Source of the DNA: Micractinium sp. NFX-FRZ | Taxonomy: Eukaryota; Chlorophyta; Trebouxiophyceae; Chlorellales; Chlorellaceae | DNA length: 64,000 nt | NCBI GenBank assembly: GCA_029339195.1 | Contig: JAPTJF010000055.1 | Location: 62,001 to 126,000, forward strand | Direction: 5' to 3' | Shown: piece by piece, positions 23,901 to 35,711 of the stretch | Layout of the letters: every line of letters starts with the position of its first letter | How positions within the stretch are numbered: position 1 is the first letter of the stretch | Notes under the pieces: generated by a model | Told to the model about the DNA's origin: nothing | The model's database searches: none | The model's input: only the letters and a program-made list of their open reading frames with translations | Translations under genes and position numbers: made by a program

Positions 23901-25503
23901 TACACATACAAGCAGGCCCGGAAACTATTGGCAACGCACATGAGCACAAGTTTGCAAGGCGGCCAGCAGTGGCGGCAGTCACCCCACCCCGGCAAGACTG
24001 GCAGCAGCCACCTCTTGCTCACGGCAACTGCAAACCCACTGCCCAGCGGCAAGTTGGTCAGTCAGGTCCGCCTCCCCCACCACCTCACACAGGGGTACCA
24101 ACCAGGGGCTTCATGCTGGCGCTCCTCCGCTCAATGGCTGCGCAGAAGAGCGGCCGCAGTGTGCTGGGTAGTTGCTGCCCCATCACACCGATGAAGTAGA
24201 GGCTGTTGGAGAGGTCTTGAGGGTTGAACCTGCGGGTGGATCGAGGCAGGGCAGGGCAGGGCAGGACAGACCAGGGCGGGGTTGGGAAGTCAGGCCGCCT
24301 CTGCCGGCAGCCAGGGAAATGGGTGCCGTGGGAACACTGGCCATCACAGCAAGGATATGGTGCAGCCAGGCCTTGAACGCCTGCCCCACCCTGCCACCTC
24401 CCCACCCTGCCACCTCAACCCCAGCGCCAGCCAGCCCTCGGCCCCCCACCTGTCCAGCTGCCGCTCAGCTGCCGCCGCCCAGTCGTGCAGAACCGCCGGG
24501 CTCAGCGGCGCCTGCAGCCGGGCGGCGGTCCTCACAATGATGCACAGCCCAAAGCTGTCAAAAGAGGCCAGCCGGGGCAGCACCAGGTCTAGCACGCGCT
24601 GGAAGCAGCGTTTGTCATCTGCCGCCGGCGCCCGCTGGTGGACCTGCGCAGGGAGTGGAGCAGGCACGAGAGCAGTGCGTGTTACACGATGGACAGGACA
24701 GGTGCTTGCTTTGAGGAACAGCAGGGCGCACTACGCAGCAGGTGCGCTGCGCAGCCCAGGACAGCACGAGTTTAGACTGACAGCAGCATTTCTCTAACAA
24801 ACCATGTCTCCAGCCAGCAAGCAGCAGAGCCGCTGCCCCGCCCACTCACCGTCGCCATGTGCTGCATCGCCCCGCTAAGCAGCCTCTGGTCCAGCTGCCC
24901 GGGAGGCAGGGCCTCTATATTATGAGCAACCTCCCGGCAGCTCTGCCAGCTTTTCACGGCCACAAAGGGCCTGGGACCACTGGCCGCACCCCATCCTGCG
25001 GGAGCACCCGCACTATGACGCTGCTCCTGTGGCCCCTGCCGTGGCAGCGCCAGCTCGGGGCATTGCTGCTGCCGCTGCTGCTGCGGCAGGTGCGCTTGGG
25101 GCTCCTCAGGCCGCCACCGTGCAGCCCTGTCTGCGGCGGCGGCTGCCCCTCCGCCAGCAGGCCGGCCGCTACGCCAGCTGGAGGGGCCTCCTGTGCTGTG
25201 GCCGCTCTGGAGCCATTCCTCTGCAGGCGGGGACCGTCTTCCTTGCTGCTGCTGGTGCTGCTGCTGCTGTTCATGCTGCTGCTGCTGTTCATGCTGCTGC
25301 TGCTGCTGCTGCGGGAACTTGCGCCAGCTCGGAGCCTCACGGGTGCTCACAGGCGGGCTGGCCACGGGACTGCTCAGCGAGCCGCTGCAGGGGGCGGCAC
25401 CGCCAGCGGGGCGCCGCCAGCTGCCCGCCTTCTGTCCCCACTGCGGTCGCAGGCTCAGACCGGCCATGCTGTCCGCCGCTTCTCCATCTGCAGCCTGCGC
25501 CAT
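20932..25503 (-). CDS. RAP-domain protein with OPR-like helical repeats (organellar RNA binding)
   Basis: Exons 25503-24850, 24643-24450, 24229-24103, 23835-23662, 23109-22953, about 22725-22293, 22099-21803, 21452-21374 and 21137-20932. The N-terminus is Gln/His-rich with polyGln-His runs. Repeats of the octotricopeptide/FAST type follow: NPQDLSNSLYFIGVMG, QELSNTSLALARMYG, DQELANLAWSFSKVG, PPQELSNLMLAMHTT and LCRTLWALAAL. The end is a RAP domain: VAVEVDGCHHF, then LGRTQMRDRLLRAQGWRVLS and W-L-E-W. In green algae such proteins enter plastids or mitochondria and act on specific transcripts. The joint between 22953 (phase 1) and 22725 (needs phase 2) does not fit, so a small exon there is missed or the junction is wrong. 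The intron after 21803 starts GCAAGT (GC-AG). Confidence 0.8.
22268..22283 (+). repeat. Poly(C) tract, 16 bp
   Basis: A run of 16 C inside an intron of the RAP gene, 9 bp beyond the donor; on the coding strand it is poly(G). Confidence 0.9.
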
Positions 25504-26153
25504 GGCTGAAAGGTTGCCACTTCGCTGCGCTCTACAGCATGTCGCCCGAGACGCCCCGTCTTTGCTTAAGGGGCAGCACTATTAGAAGCAGCACTGTAGG
25601 GAATTGCAGCGCTCATTGCACAGCCGCAGTGTGGCACGAGCGAATGCTGATGTACAATGGCGGTACACTCATGGCAGCGGCAGCAGCCCTGTGAGCACAA
25701 GCTGCTCAGCCCGCTGAGCTGCTAGGCTTGATCTGAGGGGCAGTCTGCCTGCCCCGCCCATTCAATTCTAGGCGCGGAGTGTTAGTTTGTATACTTGACA
25801 ATTGAGTAAGGATTCTGCAGCATATGCAGCACGAACAGGGCGCTGGGGTGCCTGGGTGGCAGCATGCTGGGCATAACAATGGAACGCACTGGTGGCTTCA
25901 ATAAGTAAAGATGTTAAATGAATGCCAACAGGCAGCGTTTCATAAACTGATGAAATTACAAATTTACTGGATCCCCAGATTACTGTGGCGCTGGTATAGG
26001 TTGTCGGGATTTGGATGCATGCTGGCACACAGCAAACTGCAGCGTGCCGGCCGGGCATGCTAGCAAAGGGGATGACCAGCATTGAGGCTTGGCAAGAAAG
26101 GGAAGGGCTGGACAAGAAAGGGAGGACAGTACTGCCTTCTTCACGGCTCAAAC
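25504..26153. other. Spacer between RAP start and protease end
   Basis: AT-richer than the surroundings around 25890-26000. It holds the promoter of the RAP gene (-) and the 3' UTR of the protease gene (-). No gene seen. Confidence 0.45.
25956..25960 (-). terminator. TGTAA poly(A) signal of the protease gene
   Basis: TGTAA on the - strand, 194 nt past the protease stop, in AT-rich sequence. This is the usual green-algal poly(A) motif. Confidence 0.5.
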
Positions 26154-29100
26154 TCACGAGCATTTGCCGTTGTTGCGGCAGCTGCCGCTGCAGCAGATGC
26201 GGCTTGCAGAGCAGGCTGCATTCCGGACTGCGCACGGGGGAGAGGGAGGCGGGCGTGGGGGAGGTGGCGAGGGCGGGGTGGTGGGCGGGCGAGGGGGTGG
26301 GGGGCTGGGGGTAGGAGGGCGGGGGGAAGGGGGAGGGGGGCGCGGCGACGGGGGCGAGGCAAGGGGCGGCGAGGGCAGGGGCGGGCGAGGGGGCGGAGGG
26401 GCGGGGGAGGGTGGTTTAGGGGAAGGAGGCGGGGGGCGGAGGGGCGGCGAAGGAGGGGGCGGGCGAGGTGGTGGGGGTGCGGGCGACGGCGGGCGAGGGG
26501 AAGGGGGCAAGGGCGAGGGGAGGGGTGGGCGCGGCGGAGGGGGGCGTGGCGGCGGGGGCTTGGGCGAGGGGGGCTTGGGCGAGGGAGGCGGCGGGGGGGC
26601 TAGGGCGGCGGGCGGAGGCGAGGGGGGCGTGCAGGGTCCCGGCGTGAATCCGGAGCTGGCTGCCGGGTGCGACACTGTAATGCTGTACTCTCCCAGGGAG
26701 CCATAAGAGGTGTACCCCACGCTCGCGCTTGCACCGTCCCCCGCCCCAGTGACCGACACATAGTAGCGCCCCTGCGCCGGCAGGCTGACGGCGTTGGCCC
26801 CGCTGAGCACGCTGCCCTGCGGGTCCCAGCTGGCAAGCGCTGTGGAGCCGCAGGCGGGCCACACCGCCACCCGTGCATCCAGGTTGCTGCGCCCGTTGCT
26901 GCCGGCGGCGGGGACAAGGCTGAGGGTCACGGTGGCGGTACCCGCCGCAGCCACAAAGGTGAAGAAGTCGGCATCGCCGCTGCGCTCAATGGTGCCGCCC
27001 ACAGCCACGCCCGAAGTCAGTGACGTGGCGTTGGCAGCCGTGTTGCCGTGGTCGTCGCCCCGGTAGGGCAGCTTGCCCGAGATGATTGCCAGATCATCCT
27101 GTGTAGTGGTGGCACCCGTGTACTCTCCCTTGGACCACTGCACGTGGTGGGGGAGAAGGAGGAGGAGGCAAGGGGGCTGTGAGCAGGCAGGGCAGGAGGG
27201 GCAGGCTGCTGCTGCTGCCAGGGAGCGGACGAGCGGCAGGCATGGGGTAGGCAGGTCGCCACTGATGCTGGCAGCGCAGATGGCTGAATCCTCCTGCTCC
27301 TGCTGCTGCCAGTGGAGGCGACAGTGGGGGCAGCAGGAGGGGGCAGCCGGCAGGAGCGGCGCTGACCTGGGACAGGGGCTGGTAGTAGCCAACCTGCAAG
27401 GCAGGGGGTCAGAGGGAGGCAGGGCGCAGGCTGGCGTGAGCATGCGGTGCTTGGGGCATGCAGTGGAGGAGTGGAGGAGCGGAGGAGCGGAGGCAGGGGC
27501 TGCTGACCTCCCAAGCCAGCTTGTGCGCTGCAGCAAAAAGGCAGTCCAATTGGTGTGATGGCCCTCAAAGCAACCCGACACGAGGCTGCCGCTCCTCGCC
27601 ACGTCACCCTCATGATGTCAACAGAAGACAAAGGGGCACCCCTGGCTCGCCCCCATGATGTCAACAGAAGACAAAGGGGCACCCCTAGCTCACCCCCATG
27701 ATGGGCGCCCATCCGTTGTGGCCTGTGTAGTAACCGGTGGTCCCTTGCCCGTCGTGGCTCAGGCCTGCGGGGGATTAGGGATGTGCAAGGAGCCGAGCTC
27801 AACGACACACACAGCAGGGCGTGCCGCCGTGCCAGCAGTTTGTTCCTTGCAGCCATGCAACCACACACTGTGCAGCCAGGCGATCCACCGACCCGCCAAT
27901 GCCCCCACCTTTCCCCACAGGCACCTTCTCCCCCTCTTGGGGTTGCGCTCACCCATGTTGTGCCCCAGCTCGTGGCTGGTCGCCTCCCACACATATTTGG
28001 GAAAGCCGTTGCCGAGCTGAGCGGGAAAAACAAAGGCGGGCTGCAGCAAGCAAGGGCACACAGTGCACATGCAGCCGTGAGTGGAGGCTTGGGCCAGTCA
28101 GGACAGGTGGGCACCCTTGCCAGCGGCGCAAGAAGACGGGGTGCGGGTGGGTGCATTTCCACCTCCCGCCTGCATATCCGCCCACCCCTTCCGCCCACGC
28201 ATCTCCACCCCACCCCCCACAGAAGGCAGCCCAGCCCATCAAGAGGCCAGCCCATCAAGAGGCACCTGGTAGAAGTTCTGGCCGTGTCCGCCCACGTAAG
28301 CGATGCCTCCCGCCCCCGCCTGCAGCCAGTCGTAAGAGGAGCCTCCGATGACGCAGCGCGAGCCGCGGCTTGTCAGGTCCAGCTGGGCGCCGCTGGCGTC
28401 CGTCTCCTCTGTGGTGACGTCCACCTAAGGGCGGGGCAAAGTGGGGGTGGAGCACGGAAAGTAGCATGGTCAGGCCTGGCCCAGTGCAGCATCAGATTCT
28501 CTGGTCTGTTGTGGCGTCCACCTGCCGGAAAGGCCAGGGAGCAGTGCAGCCGGAGAGGCTGAGGTGGGGCCTGGGGCACGCTCGGGGGCAGCAGCGGCGG
28601 GCAAACAACTTGCAGTGGAGGGCCTCTGCCAAGCCCCCGGGGCACGGCTTCTGAGGTGGTGGACCCGCCGCCGCACAGTGAACAGCCCAGGGGCAACAGG
28701 CAAACCAGCAGCAGGCGCTGCAGCGGCAGCATCTCGTGGCAGCACCCTAGCGTCACGGCTGCACTGGCGCCCCCGCCCCCGGCTGCCTGCAACCCCCCTC
28801 AGCTCCCCAACTGCTGTGACTCACATCAAAGGGCGCATAGTCTTCGGCCACCGCACGCCAGATGGCAATGATGTTCTGGAGCTCCGTGGTCGAGAAGGAG
28901 GCGGTGTTGCCATCTGTGTCGTACTGCAGGCGGCGCGGGCGGTATCGGGGTGGGAAGCAGTACAGTGGATGCCAGGTCAGCAGGGATGAAGAACGAGGCG
29001 GTGCTGCCGTCTGTGTCGTACTGCAGGCGGCAGAACAGCGTGGGCAAAGCATGCACCGCATGGAGAGGCAGCAGTCGCCGTCAGCAGGGAGGGAGCTTTG

Positions 29101-30089
29101 TGATACAAACACCTGGCAGGCACCCAGGGCCCTGATTGGCTGCAGGCATCTTTGAGGGCCAACAGGCCCGGGAGGTGGGCACTACAGGGCCCGGCAGCAG
29201 GGGCAGGGGGCAGTGCGGCACCACACGCACAGCAGCTGAGCCTGGCCCCGCAGCTGCCGTCACCGATGAGGGTGGCCCGGTGCCTCACCGGCGGCGTCAC
29301 AAAAGCGGCGCCGGCTGTGTAGGCGTTGTTCCAAGCAGTGCCGGAGGTTGTGTGCCCTGTAAAGTCCAGCAGCAGGATTCTTGTGGCGCCGGGGCGGCTG
29401 TGCAGCTTGAAGGCCAGGGAGGTGTCGGTGGGGTCGGCTCCGCCTGGGGTGGCGCTTTCCAGCAGCCGGCGGCGGGATGTGTGGATGTGCGTGTGGGCAT
29501 GGTCGTGGGTGTGGGCGTGCTTGAGGGCACGGCGGGTCGGGGACGGCCGAGGGGAGGGGGGAGGCGGGCGGAAGGGTGGGGGGCGAGGCGAGGGGGGAGG
29601 CGGGCGGGAGGGTGGCGGGCGAGGGGAGGGGGGAGGCGGGCGCGACGGGGGTGGGGGGCGGGCGGGCGGGGGCGAGCTCCTGATCCCGCCAACTGCGATG
29701 CTCTCGCATACATACATCACGCGCTGGTGCTTCTTGTCGAAGCCTATGTCTGGGTCATTGTCTATCTCACGACTCAGAACTGCCTCCGACATGCCGGCGG
29801 CGGCGGCGACGGCAGCCATTTTGGTGCCGATGGCGGCGCGCACGTTGGTCCTGCACCGTTGGGGGCGCAGTTTACATTCGGGACACCATGAGGAGGGCTG
29901 GATAGTGCCGCCGGCCCAGCGTGCAGGTCGCAAGCGGCGCAACCCGCCCTCAGGAAGCTGCCTCCGGTCCACAACCCTGCCACACCCTCACCTCCCCCAT
30001 GCGACATTCGCGTTCTCTGGTTTGCCGGCGGATGCTGCAGCAACGAAAGCCGCCAGGAGTGCAAACACCGCCCGACCGGCTTTGGTCAT
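26154..30089 (-). CDS. Secreted metzincin-type metalloprotease with PPC domain and cystine-knot-like tail
   Basis: Eight exons (30089-29992, 29850-29289, 28923-28825, 28424-28266, 28040-27953, 27764-27694, 27393-27367, 27137-26154) join in phase to 695 codons. Residues 1-21 are a signal peptide (MTKAGRAVFALLAAFVAAAS). A propeptide-like region, a Ser/Pro-Pro-Pro linker and a His-rich stretch (HAHTHDHAHTHIHT) precede the catalytic part. Catalytic features are YDTDGN...APFDVDVTTEE, zinc motif HELGHNMGLSHDG at 329-341, and a Met-turn APIMG near 358. A pre-peptidase C-terminal (PPC) domain follows (DDHGNTAANA...SGDADFFTF, about 395-500). A long Pro-rich stretch leads to a last 26-residue Cys6 module (C-x6-C-x5-CC-x3-C-x4-C) ending at the stop. 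It is likely exported to the cell wall or medium; the substrate is unknown. Confidence 0.8.
27612..27697 (-). repeat. 43-bp tandem duplication carrying an exon donor site
   Basis: Two copies of a 43-bp unit containing catgatgtcaacagaagaca and aaggggcaccccta/tggct. Each is followed on the + strand by a cgcccccatgatg or cacccccatgatg run; the latter is the true end of the 71-bp protease exon (27764-27694). Confidence 0.8.
28985..29030 (-). pseudogene. Decayed copy of the start of protease exon 3
   Basis: ctgcag plus tacgacacagacggcagcac and cctcgttctt on the - strand mirrors the true acceptor and first codons at 28923 (tacgacacagatggcaacac, cctccttctc). It lies 104 bp upstream inside the intron and diverges after about 30 bases. 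Confidence 0.6.
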
Positions 30090-30585
30090 GGCGCCAGACG
30101 TTGCCGGGAAAGCCGCTTCTGTCCCCCGTTCAGATCTATGCACCTTCTGTCCGCGATAAACGCAGCACGGGCGATGCTGGAAGGGTCGTGGCGGAAGCAA
30201 GGTGCACGCACGAACACAAACGACACACAGCAACGCTGCTTCAATGCGGCATTGACAGCCGTCCAGGCCCTAGTGAGCTGCACAACGAAGGGTACTTGAT
30301 GCATCCGTCCCAATGGACGGTGGCCAGCCTGGCAGATGCCAGCAGGGGAAGAGCTGAGCAGGCAGCTGGCAGGCGCATGCCACCCATCAACAAATTTGCC
30401 AGCCATCAAATGCGTGCCAGTCCACTCAACACAACTGCTCAACACACCATCAGGTGCCGCCCATGTGGATCTACTGTGCAGGTGCGTGCACCTGTCCATG
30501 CCTGCACATGATACTATCAACGTTGTGCGTGCTGACGTCCTTTGTGAAGCACACACTGTGGGCTGGCGGGGGGAGCAGGAGGCGG

Positions 30586-30667
<82 letters not shown>

Positions 30668-31209
30668 CGCTCGCTTGCATGCTCAAGCAGGAGCACGAGG
30701 GCACCAGGCAAGGCGATGGGGGGCATGAGAAGGTGCCACAGCATTGCGCCAGGCAAGCATGCTGCCCGCGCCCGGGCGTTGACCTGCCTTTTTCTGTCTG
30801 TTCTTACTTCGAACCACATTGAATTCAAACTACGCAACAGAAGAGTGCGCTACACACGGGGTGCAGAGGTACCACCTTTTGTGCTCAACAGCGCTCCACA
30901 CAGGAGGCAAGCAAGCACGGCGGCAGCCAATGCATGGAGGGTTTTGCAGAAGCCAACCTACCTGATGCATCGAATCGTGCGTAAACTAAGGATGGTGGCT
31001 GAGTAGTTGCCACATGAGATGCGACAATGTAAGGGATGAACTGTCCTGCATGTGCAGTTCTGGGGGACCGCCAGGCGGGCACCCCAACACAGACAGCACG
31101 GCTTGCACCGCGAGTTTTAAACATAGCCCCCCTGATTTTGCGGCACTCTGGCCGTGGAGTTCAGGCGGTCACGGAGGGCAGTGCAGCGCATCGGCGGTTG
31201 CAGAGCTGC
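30090..31209. other. Divergent spacer between protease and kinase-phosphatase genes
   Basis: This holds promoters for both genes and the GCTT microsatellite. No gene with more than repeat-derived or antisense open frames is seen. Confidence 0.5.
30589..30678 (+). repeat. (GCTT)n microsatellite
   Basis: About 19 perfect GCTT units followed by GCTCGCTCGCTTGC variants. All frames through it are open (Leu-Ala-Cys or Ser-Lys-Gln-Ala repeats), which explains the spurious open frames here. Confidence 0.95.
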
Positions 31210-34200
31210 ATGGCGCACCCGCAGCAAACAGTGCTGGTTCTCGTCGGCCTTCCAGGTTCCGGTGAGCGCAGCCAAGAGCTTCGGAGCGCACCGCCATGCT
31301 GTTAGCCCCGCGCTTGACCCGCTGCCGCCACCGCCGCATGCCGCCGTCTGCTGCCTGTCGACCAACCTGCTGCCCCTTGCACCCCCGCCGTGCAGGCAAG
31401 TCCACCCTCGCGCAACATTTTCGCGAGCAGGGCTGGGCTGTCATCAACCAAGACGAGCTAGGCGACCGCAAGGCTTGCGAGGCAGCCTGCTGGAGAGCGC
31501 TCGAAGCTGGGCAGTCGGTGCGGCGCAGCGGGTGGCGCCCGCTGGGACCTCAGTTGCCCCCCGCCTGCCCGCCCCTCTCGCCAGTGCCTGCCACGCCGGA
31601 CAAACAGCTTTAGGATGCTGGCATGCCTTCTGGGTAGCCATGGCATCTCATTGCACACTTCCAAAGACGGTACTTGCCGCCCTGTGTCCCATCCACCGCC
31701 CCGGCAAACCTCCGCAGTCCCTCTGCAGACGCCCTCCGCCCCCTCCAGCCCTTCACTCTCTCCCCCTCCCTGCGGCCCCTGCCCTGCTGCCTCAGGTGGT
31801 CGTAGACCGGTGCAACCACAACGCCATGCAGCGGTCTCATTGGCTGGACATCGCGCGGCGCGTGGCGCAGCAGCAGCAGCAGCATCGGCGGCGATGGGGG
31901 CAGCAGCAGGGGCAGGGGCCAAGGGAGGGGGAGGCGGGCATCCGCCTGGCAGCCCTCTGCCTGGAAGTGCCAGCAGAGCTGTGCTTGCAGCGGGCGGCAG
32001 GGCGGGCGGGGCATGCCACGCTGGCGCCGGAGCAGGCGGCGGAGGTGATTCAGCGGTTTACTGAAGAGTGGCAGTACCCTGACGAGAGGGAGGGGTTTGA
32101 CTCTGTCCAGGTGGCACGCTCCTCTCAAGAGGCGGCAGCCGCCGTGGCCGCCCTGCTCAGGAGGCAGCCGACAGGTGCGATACCAGCAGCAGCGGCAGCG
32201 GTGCTGGCGGCAGGAGGAGGAGGTGGAGCGGTTGAGCCGGCGATTCCAGCCGCCCCGGCGTTTGCAGGGGCGCCAGCAGGGATGGCGCCTGCGATGCCGG
32301 CGGGCACATTTGCAGCGCCGGCGCTGCTGAGTGCCGGGGCGGCGGCGTTTCAACCGGGGATGCCCTGGCAGGTGGCGCCGCTCGCTGCCCAGCAGCTGGC
32401 GCTGCTGCAGCAGGGCTTGCAGCAGCAGCAGCAGCAGCAGCAGCAGAATCTGCCGCAGCCAGGGTGGCAGGTGCAGCAGCAACCCTGGCAGCAGCAGCAG
32501 GGCTGGCAGCAACCGCTCCAGCAGCCGCACCAGCAGCAGCAGCTGCAGCAGCAGGGCTGGCAGGCGCAGCAGCGCCAGCACTACACCTCACGCGCTGACG
32601 CGGCAGGCAGCTGGCGTAGCGGAGGCGATGCGGGCGTGGCAGCCGACCAGCGCGCTCCTGGTTCGCCCAGGCGAGCCTGGCAGCAGCAGCAGGCGCAGGA
32701 GGGTCAGGGGCCTGGGCCGCAGAGCCCGCGGCAGCGCAGCCCACGCGCACGGTGGGCGCCGGGTGAGGGCGGGCAGTTCGACGGCCGGTGGCAGCCGACA
32801 GGTGGCATGCCAGCTGGCGCAGGCAGCCCCACTGGCAACGTCGTGCCTTTCCCCAAGCGAGACCAGCAGGCGCAGCAGGGGCAGCAGGCACAGCAGGGGC
32901 CGGTGGACCGCACCCGCCCCCGGCGCCACCCCTGGCAGAAGCGGGACCCCGACCAGCCCAGCGGCTTCTGGTTGGATGCTGATCCTAGCACCAAGCCCGT
33001 CCTCATGTTTGACGCAAACGGTGGGGGGGCAGGCAGGCAGGGGTGTGTGGTATCAGGGTGGGCAGGGGCTGCGCCTACTTGCGCTGGTGTGCAAGCTCTG
33101 AATGAACCCTTCACGTTGGCTGCCTGCAGCGGGACTGGGTGGGGCAGCTTCTGGCTGGCTGCCTCGTCGCCATGTTGGATGGTCAGGGTGGACTAGGGGG
33201 TGGGCGGTCCAGTGGGGTGGGCTGCTTCGTGCTGTAGGGGCAGCCCACACCGCTGGGCCGCAAGGGGGCTGTGCAGCTGCAGCGGCGCGCCCACTGGTCC
33301 TCCCTGCCTCCTCCACTGGCACCACGTGCCTAGCATCAATGGTGCAAGTGCAGTCCCGAGCATGGCTGCAGCCCTCCTCAGGCAGCCCCACACCCGCTGC
33401 GTGTCCTACTGAAGGCACCCCCTTCCCCTCGTTGCGGCCCTCACCCTCTCTCTCCTGGCAGGCACAGTCACTAGCCACACCAGCATGCGGCGCAGCGCGG
33501 GCATCCACAAACCGCGGCCCGGCATCCACCTGCTGCGCCGCCTGCAGGTGAGCTGGGCTGGGCGTGTGGGTGGGCATGGTGGCCCATGGGCGGTTGACCG
33601 CTCCTGCTTCTCGTGGCTGTGCCGCTGAGCTGCCAGCCTGGCCTTCACACTCTCCTCTCATCCAAATCAGCCGAGCGGCAACCGCAGGAGCAATAGGGGA
33701 TCAAAGCGTTCTCCAGCTCCATGCCTGCGCCCTGCACCGCCGCCTTGTTCTCTTCTTCACCAAAACTCGCCTGCCGGGTTGAATGCACTCTAGTGCCATG
33801 CCTGACCAAGGCATTGCTGCGCTGCCCCTTGTTGACCTGCAACAACCGCAAGAGCACTCCCGGGCCGAAATGCACTCCGGCAGCATGCCTGCACCTCGCA
33901 CTGCCGCCCTGCTGCCTTCCCGTCCATACATGATTTCTTGCAACTGCAGGAGCACTACCGCATCGGCATGTACTCCAGCGCCAGCGCGCGCACGGTGGAC
34001 ACGGCGCTGGCGCTGCTGGAGGAGGCGGCAGGTGAGGCGGGGGCGGCAGGGGGGGGTGCTTGCAAGGAAGGAACAGCGGAGGCAGAGTTTGGTGGGGCAG
34101 GGGAGCATGCATGAGAGCAGAGGGGTGAGGATGACATGGGTGTTACAGATCCCAGATCCCAGGACAGGATAGAGGGGATTCACCTGCGTTGCACGCACCA

Positions 34201-35711
34201 CCACCCTCCCATGTGCCTGCCCCAGGTCGCCTTGCACCCCTGTGCCACGCTGGGCCACCTCAGCACCCCGCCGCGCCCCCACTCCTTCCCTTTCCCAATC
34301 CCCCCTCCCCCCGCTGCAGGCCCCGGCCCCGCCCCTCTGTTTGACCGCAAGTTGGTGCTGCACCGCAGCCACACGGCGCTCATGCCGCTGGCACATGTGG
34401 ACGCAGGGGGCAAGGAGTGGGACACGTGCAAGCCGCTGCGCCCCTACTTCCAACGCATCCACCGGGTCATACTGATCGACGACGACAGGTGGGCTGCTCT
34501 GCTGTGGGGGGGAGGGCGGGAGGGCTGCTGCCGGCTGGAATGGGGTTGCAGCTGGCGATGGTCAGGCAGGCAAGCCCATCACACTGATTGATTGATGATA
34601 ACAGGTGGGCTGCGGTGGGAGCAACGGGTCTGGGATTGATGCGGGTGGGCAGGCAGGGGGGTGAAGGCTGGGCATTGGGCAGCAGCTGGTTTGTGTGGTC
34701 ATGCATGCAAGAGCTTCACCCTGATTGATGACGGCAGGTGGGCTGCTGCAGGAGGGAGGGGGACAGGGCTGCTGTGGGAAGGGGCGCGGCACTGCCATCC
34801 TGGTCTCACCACCAGGCGCCCCGGCGGCCATGAACGCGGCCGCATGCCTCACGGCGCCCCACGGCCTCGCTGATCTGCCTGACCTGCTGTGTTTGCCTGT
34901 GCCTGCTGTTGTCTGTGCCTGGTGGTGCTACGGTGAGCTCTGTGCCTGCCTGCCCGCCCGCCTGCCTGCCCCCGCCCTGCACTGCAGCTACAAGCTGTGC
35001 CCCGGGGAGGAGTCCAACCTGCTGCTGATGCCCTGCTGGGAGGAGGACGACCCTAGTGACAGAATGGTGAGCTTATCAAGGGGCTTACGCGTTTTGCTAG
35101 TTACTTGCGCCAGCTGTCATCCCATGGCCACGGCTGCTGACTGCGGATATGTCTCTTTCCCCTGCATTCATACAAGTTATATGAATATAGTCATACATCA
35201 CACATTGCCAGGGTATCCCGTTGCACCCCACCTGCTTTGAGGGTGCTGTTTGCTGTCCGCAACACAGGGGGGTTTCATCTGGCACAACGCACTTCTCCCT
35301 AATATCCAGACTGCCAGCTGCGCCCCACCGCCGCCACTCCCTTCTTCCCCCCTACTGCAGGTCGGCCACCTGGTGGATGTGCTGCTGCAGCTGGCAGAGG
35401 CGCTCGAGAGCGACCCAGAGGCAGACGTGCGGCTCTTCACGGCAGACGCATCGGCACGGTTGAAGGCGCTGGCGCAAGAGGAGGCGGCAGCCAAGGCGGC
35501 GGGGGCAGGCGAGGAGGAGGGGGCAGCAGAGGCGGCGGCGGCCAAGGAGGTGTGGGAGGAGGAAGAGGAGGCGCAGGAGGTGGAAGAGGAGCAGGCGCAG
35601 GCGCGGGAGGAGGAGGTGCATGCGCGGGAGGAGGACGGGGAGCACGCGGCAGAGGCGCCAGAGGTGGAGGAAGAAATAGAACCAGAGCTGGCAGTTCCTG
35701 GCAGAGCCTGA
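31210..35711 (+). CDS. P-loop kinase fused to HAD phosphatase-like domain (PNKP-like, T4 order)
   Basis: Eight exons (31210-31261, 31396-31517, 31796-33020, 33462-33547, 33950-34031, 34320-34488, 34988-35066, 35361-35711) join in phase to 721 codons. Residues 8-21 hold Walker A (VLVLVGLPGSGKST). Then come INQDELG, VVVDRCNHNAMQRSHW and LCLEVPAELCLQR, as in polynucleotide-kinase-type P-loop kinases. A long Gln/Ala/Gly-rich low-complexity middle follows (polyGln at about 32419-32450). From about 455 an HAD/FCP1-like domain appears: VLMFDANGTVTS, RPGIHLLRRL, MYSSASARTVD, then ILIDDD and SYKLCPGEE. Motif I reads D-A-N-G-T (464-468), so the second Asp, normally general acid/base, is Asn. The tail is a Glu-rich coiled coil. 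Nucleic-acid end repair or RNA processing is possible. Confidence 0.75.
34489..34987 (+). repeat. Intron with repeated copies of the exon 6 donor
   Basis: The true exon end (ctgatcgacgacgacaggtg, 34473-34492) recurs as ctgattgattgatgataaca+ggtgggctgc (34583-34612) and ctgattgatgacggcaggtg (34722-34741). Each has a usable GTGGGC donor. Confidence 0.7.

Noticed and set aside
24859..25694. Plus-strand Leu/Ala-rich frames opposite RAP exon 1
   Set aside because: Antisense of the Gln/His-rich N-terminus; no independent support.
26082..26706. Gly/Arg-rich open frames on the + strand
   Set aside because: They are the antisense of the Pro-rich linker of the metalloprotease.
30336..30837. Leu-Ala-Cys and Ser-Lys-Gln-Ala repeat proteins on both strands
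   Set aside because: Produced by the GCTT microsatellite, which is open in all frames.
31154..33196. 680-residue continuous open frame over the kinase-phosphatase exons
   Set aside because: It reads through introns 1-3. The spliced model restores Walker A (GSGKST) and the HAD domain, which the continuous frame breaks.
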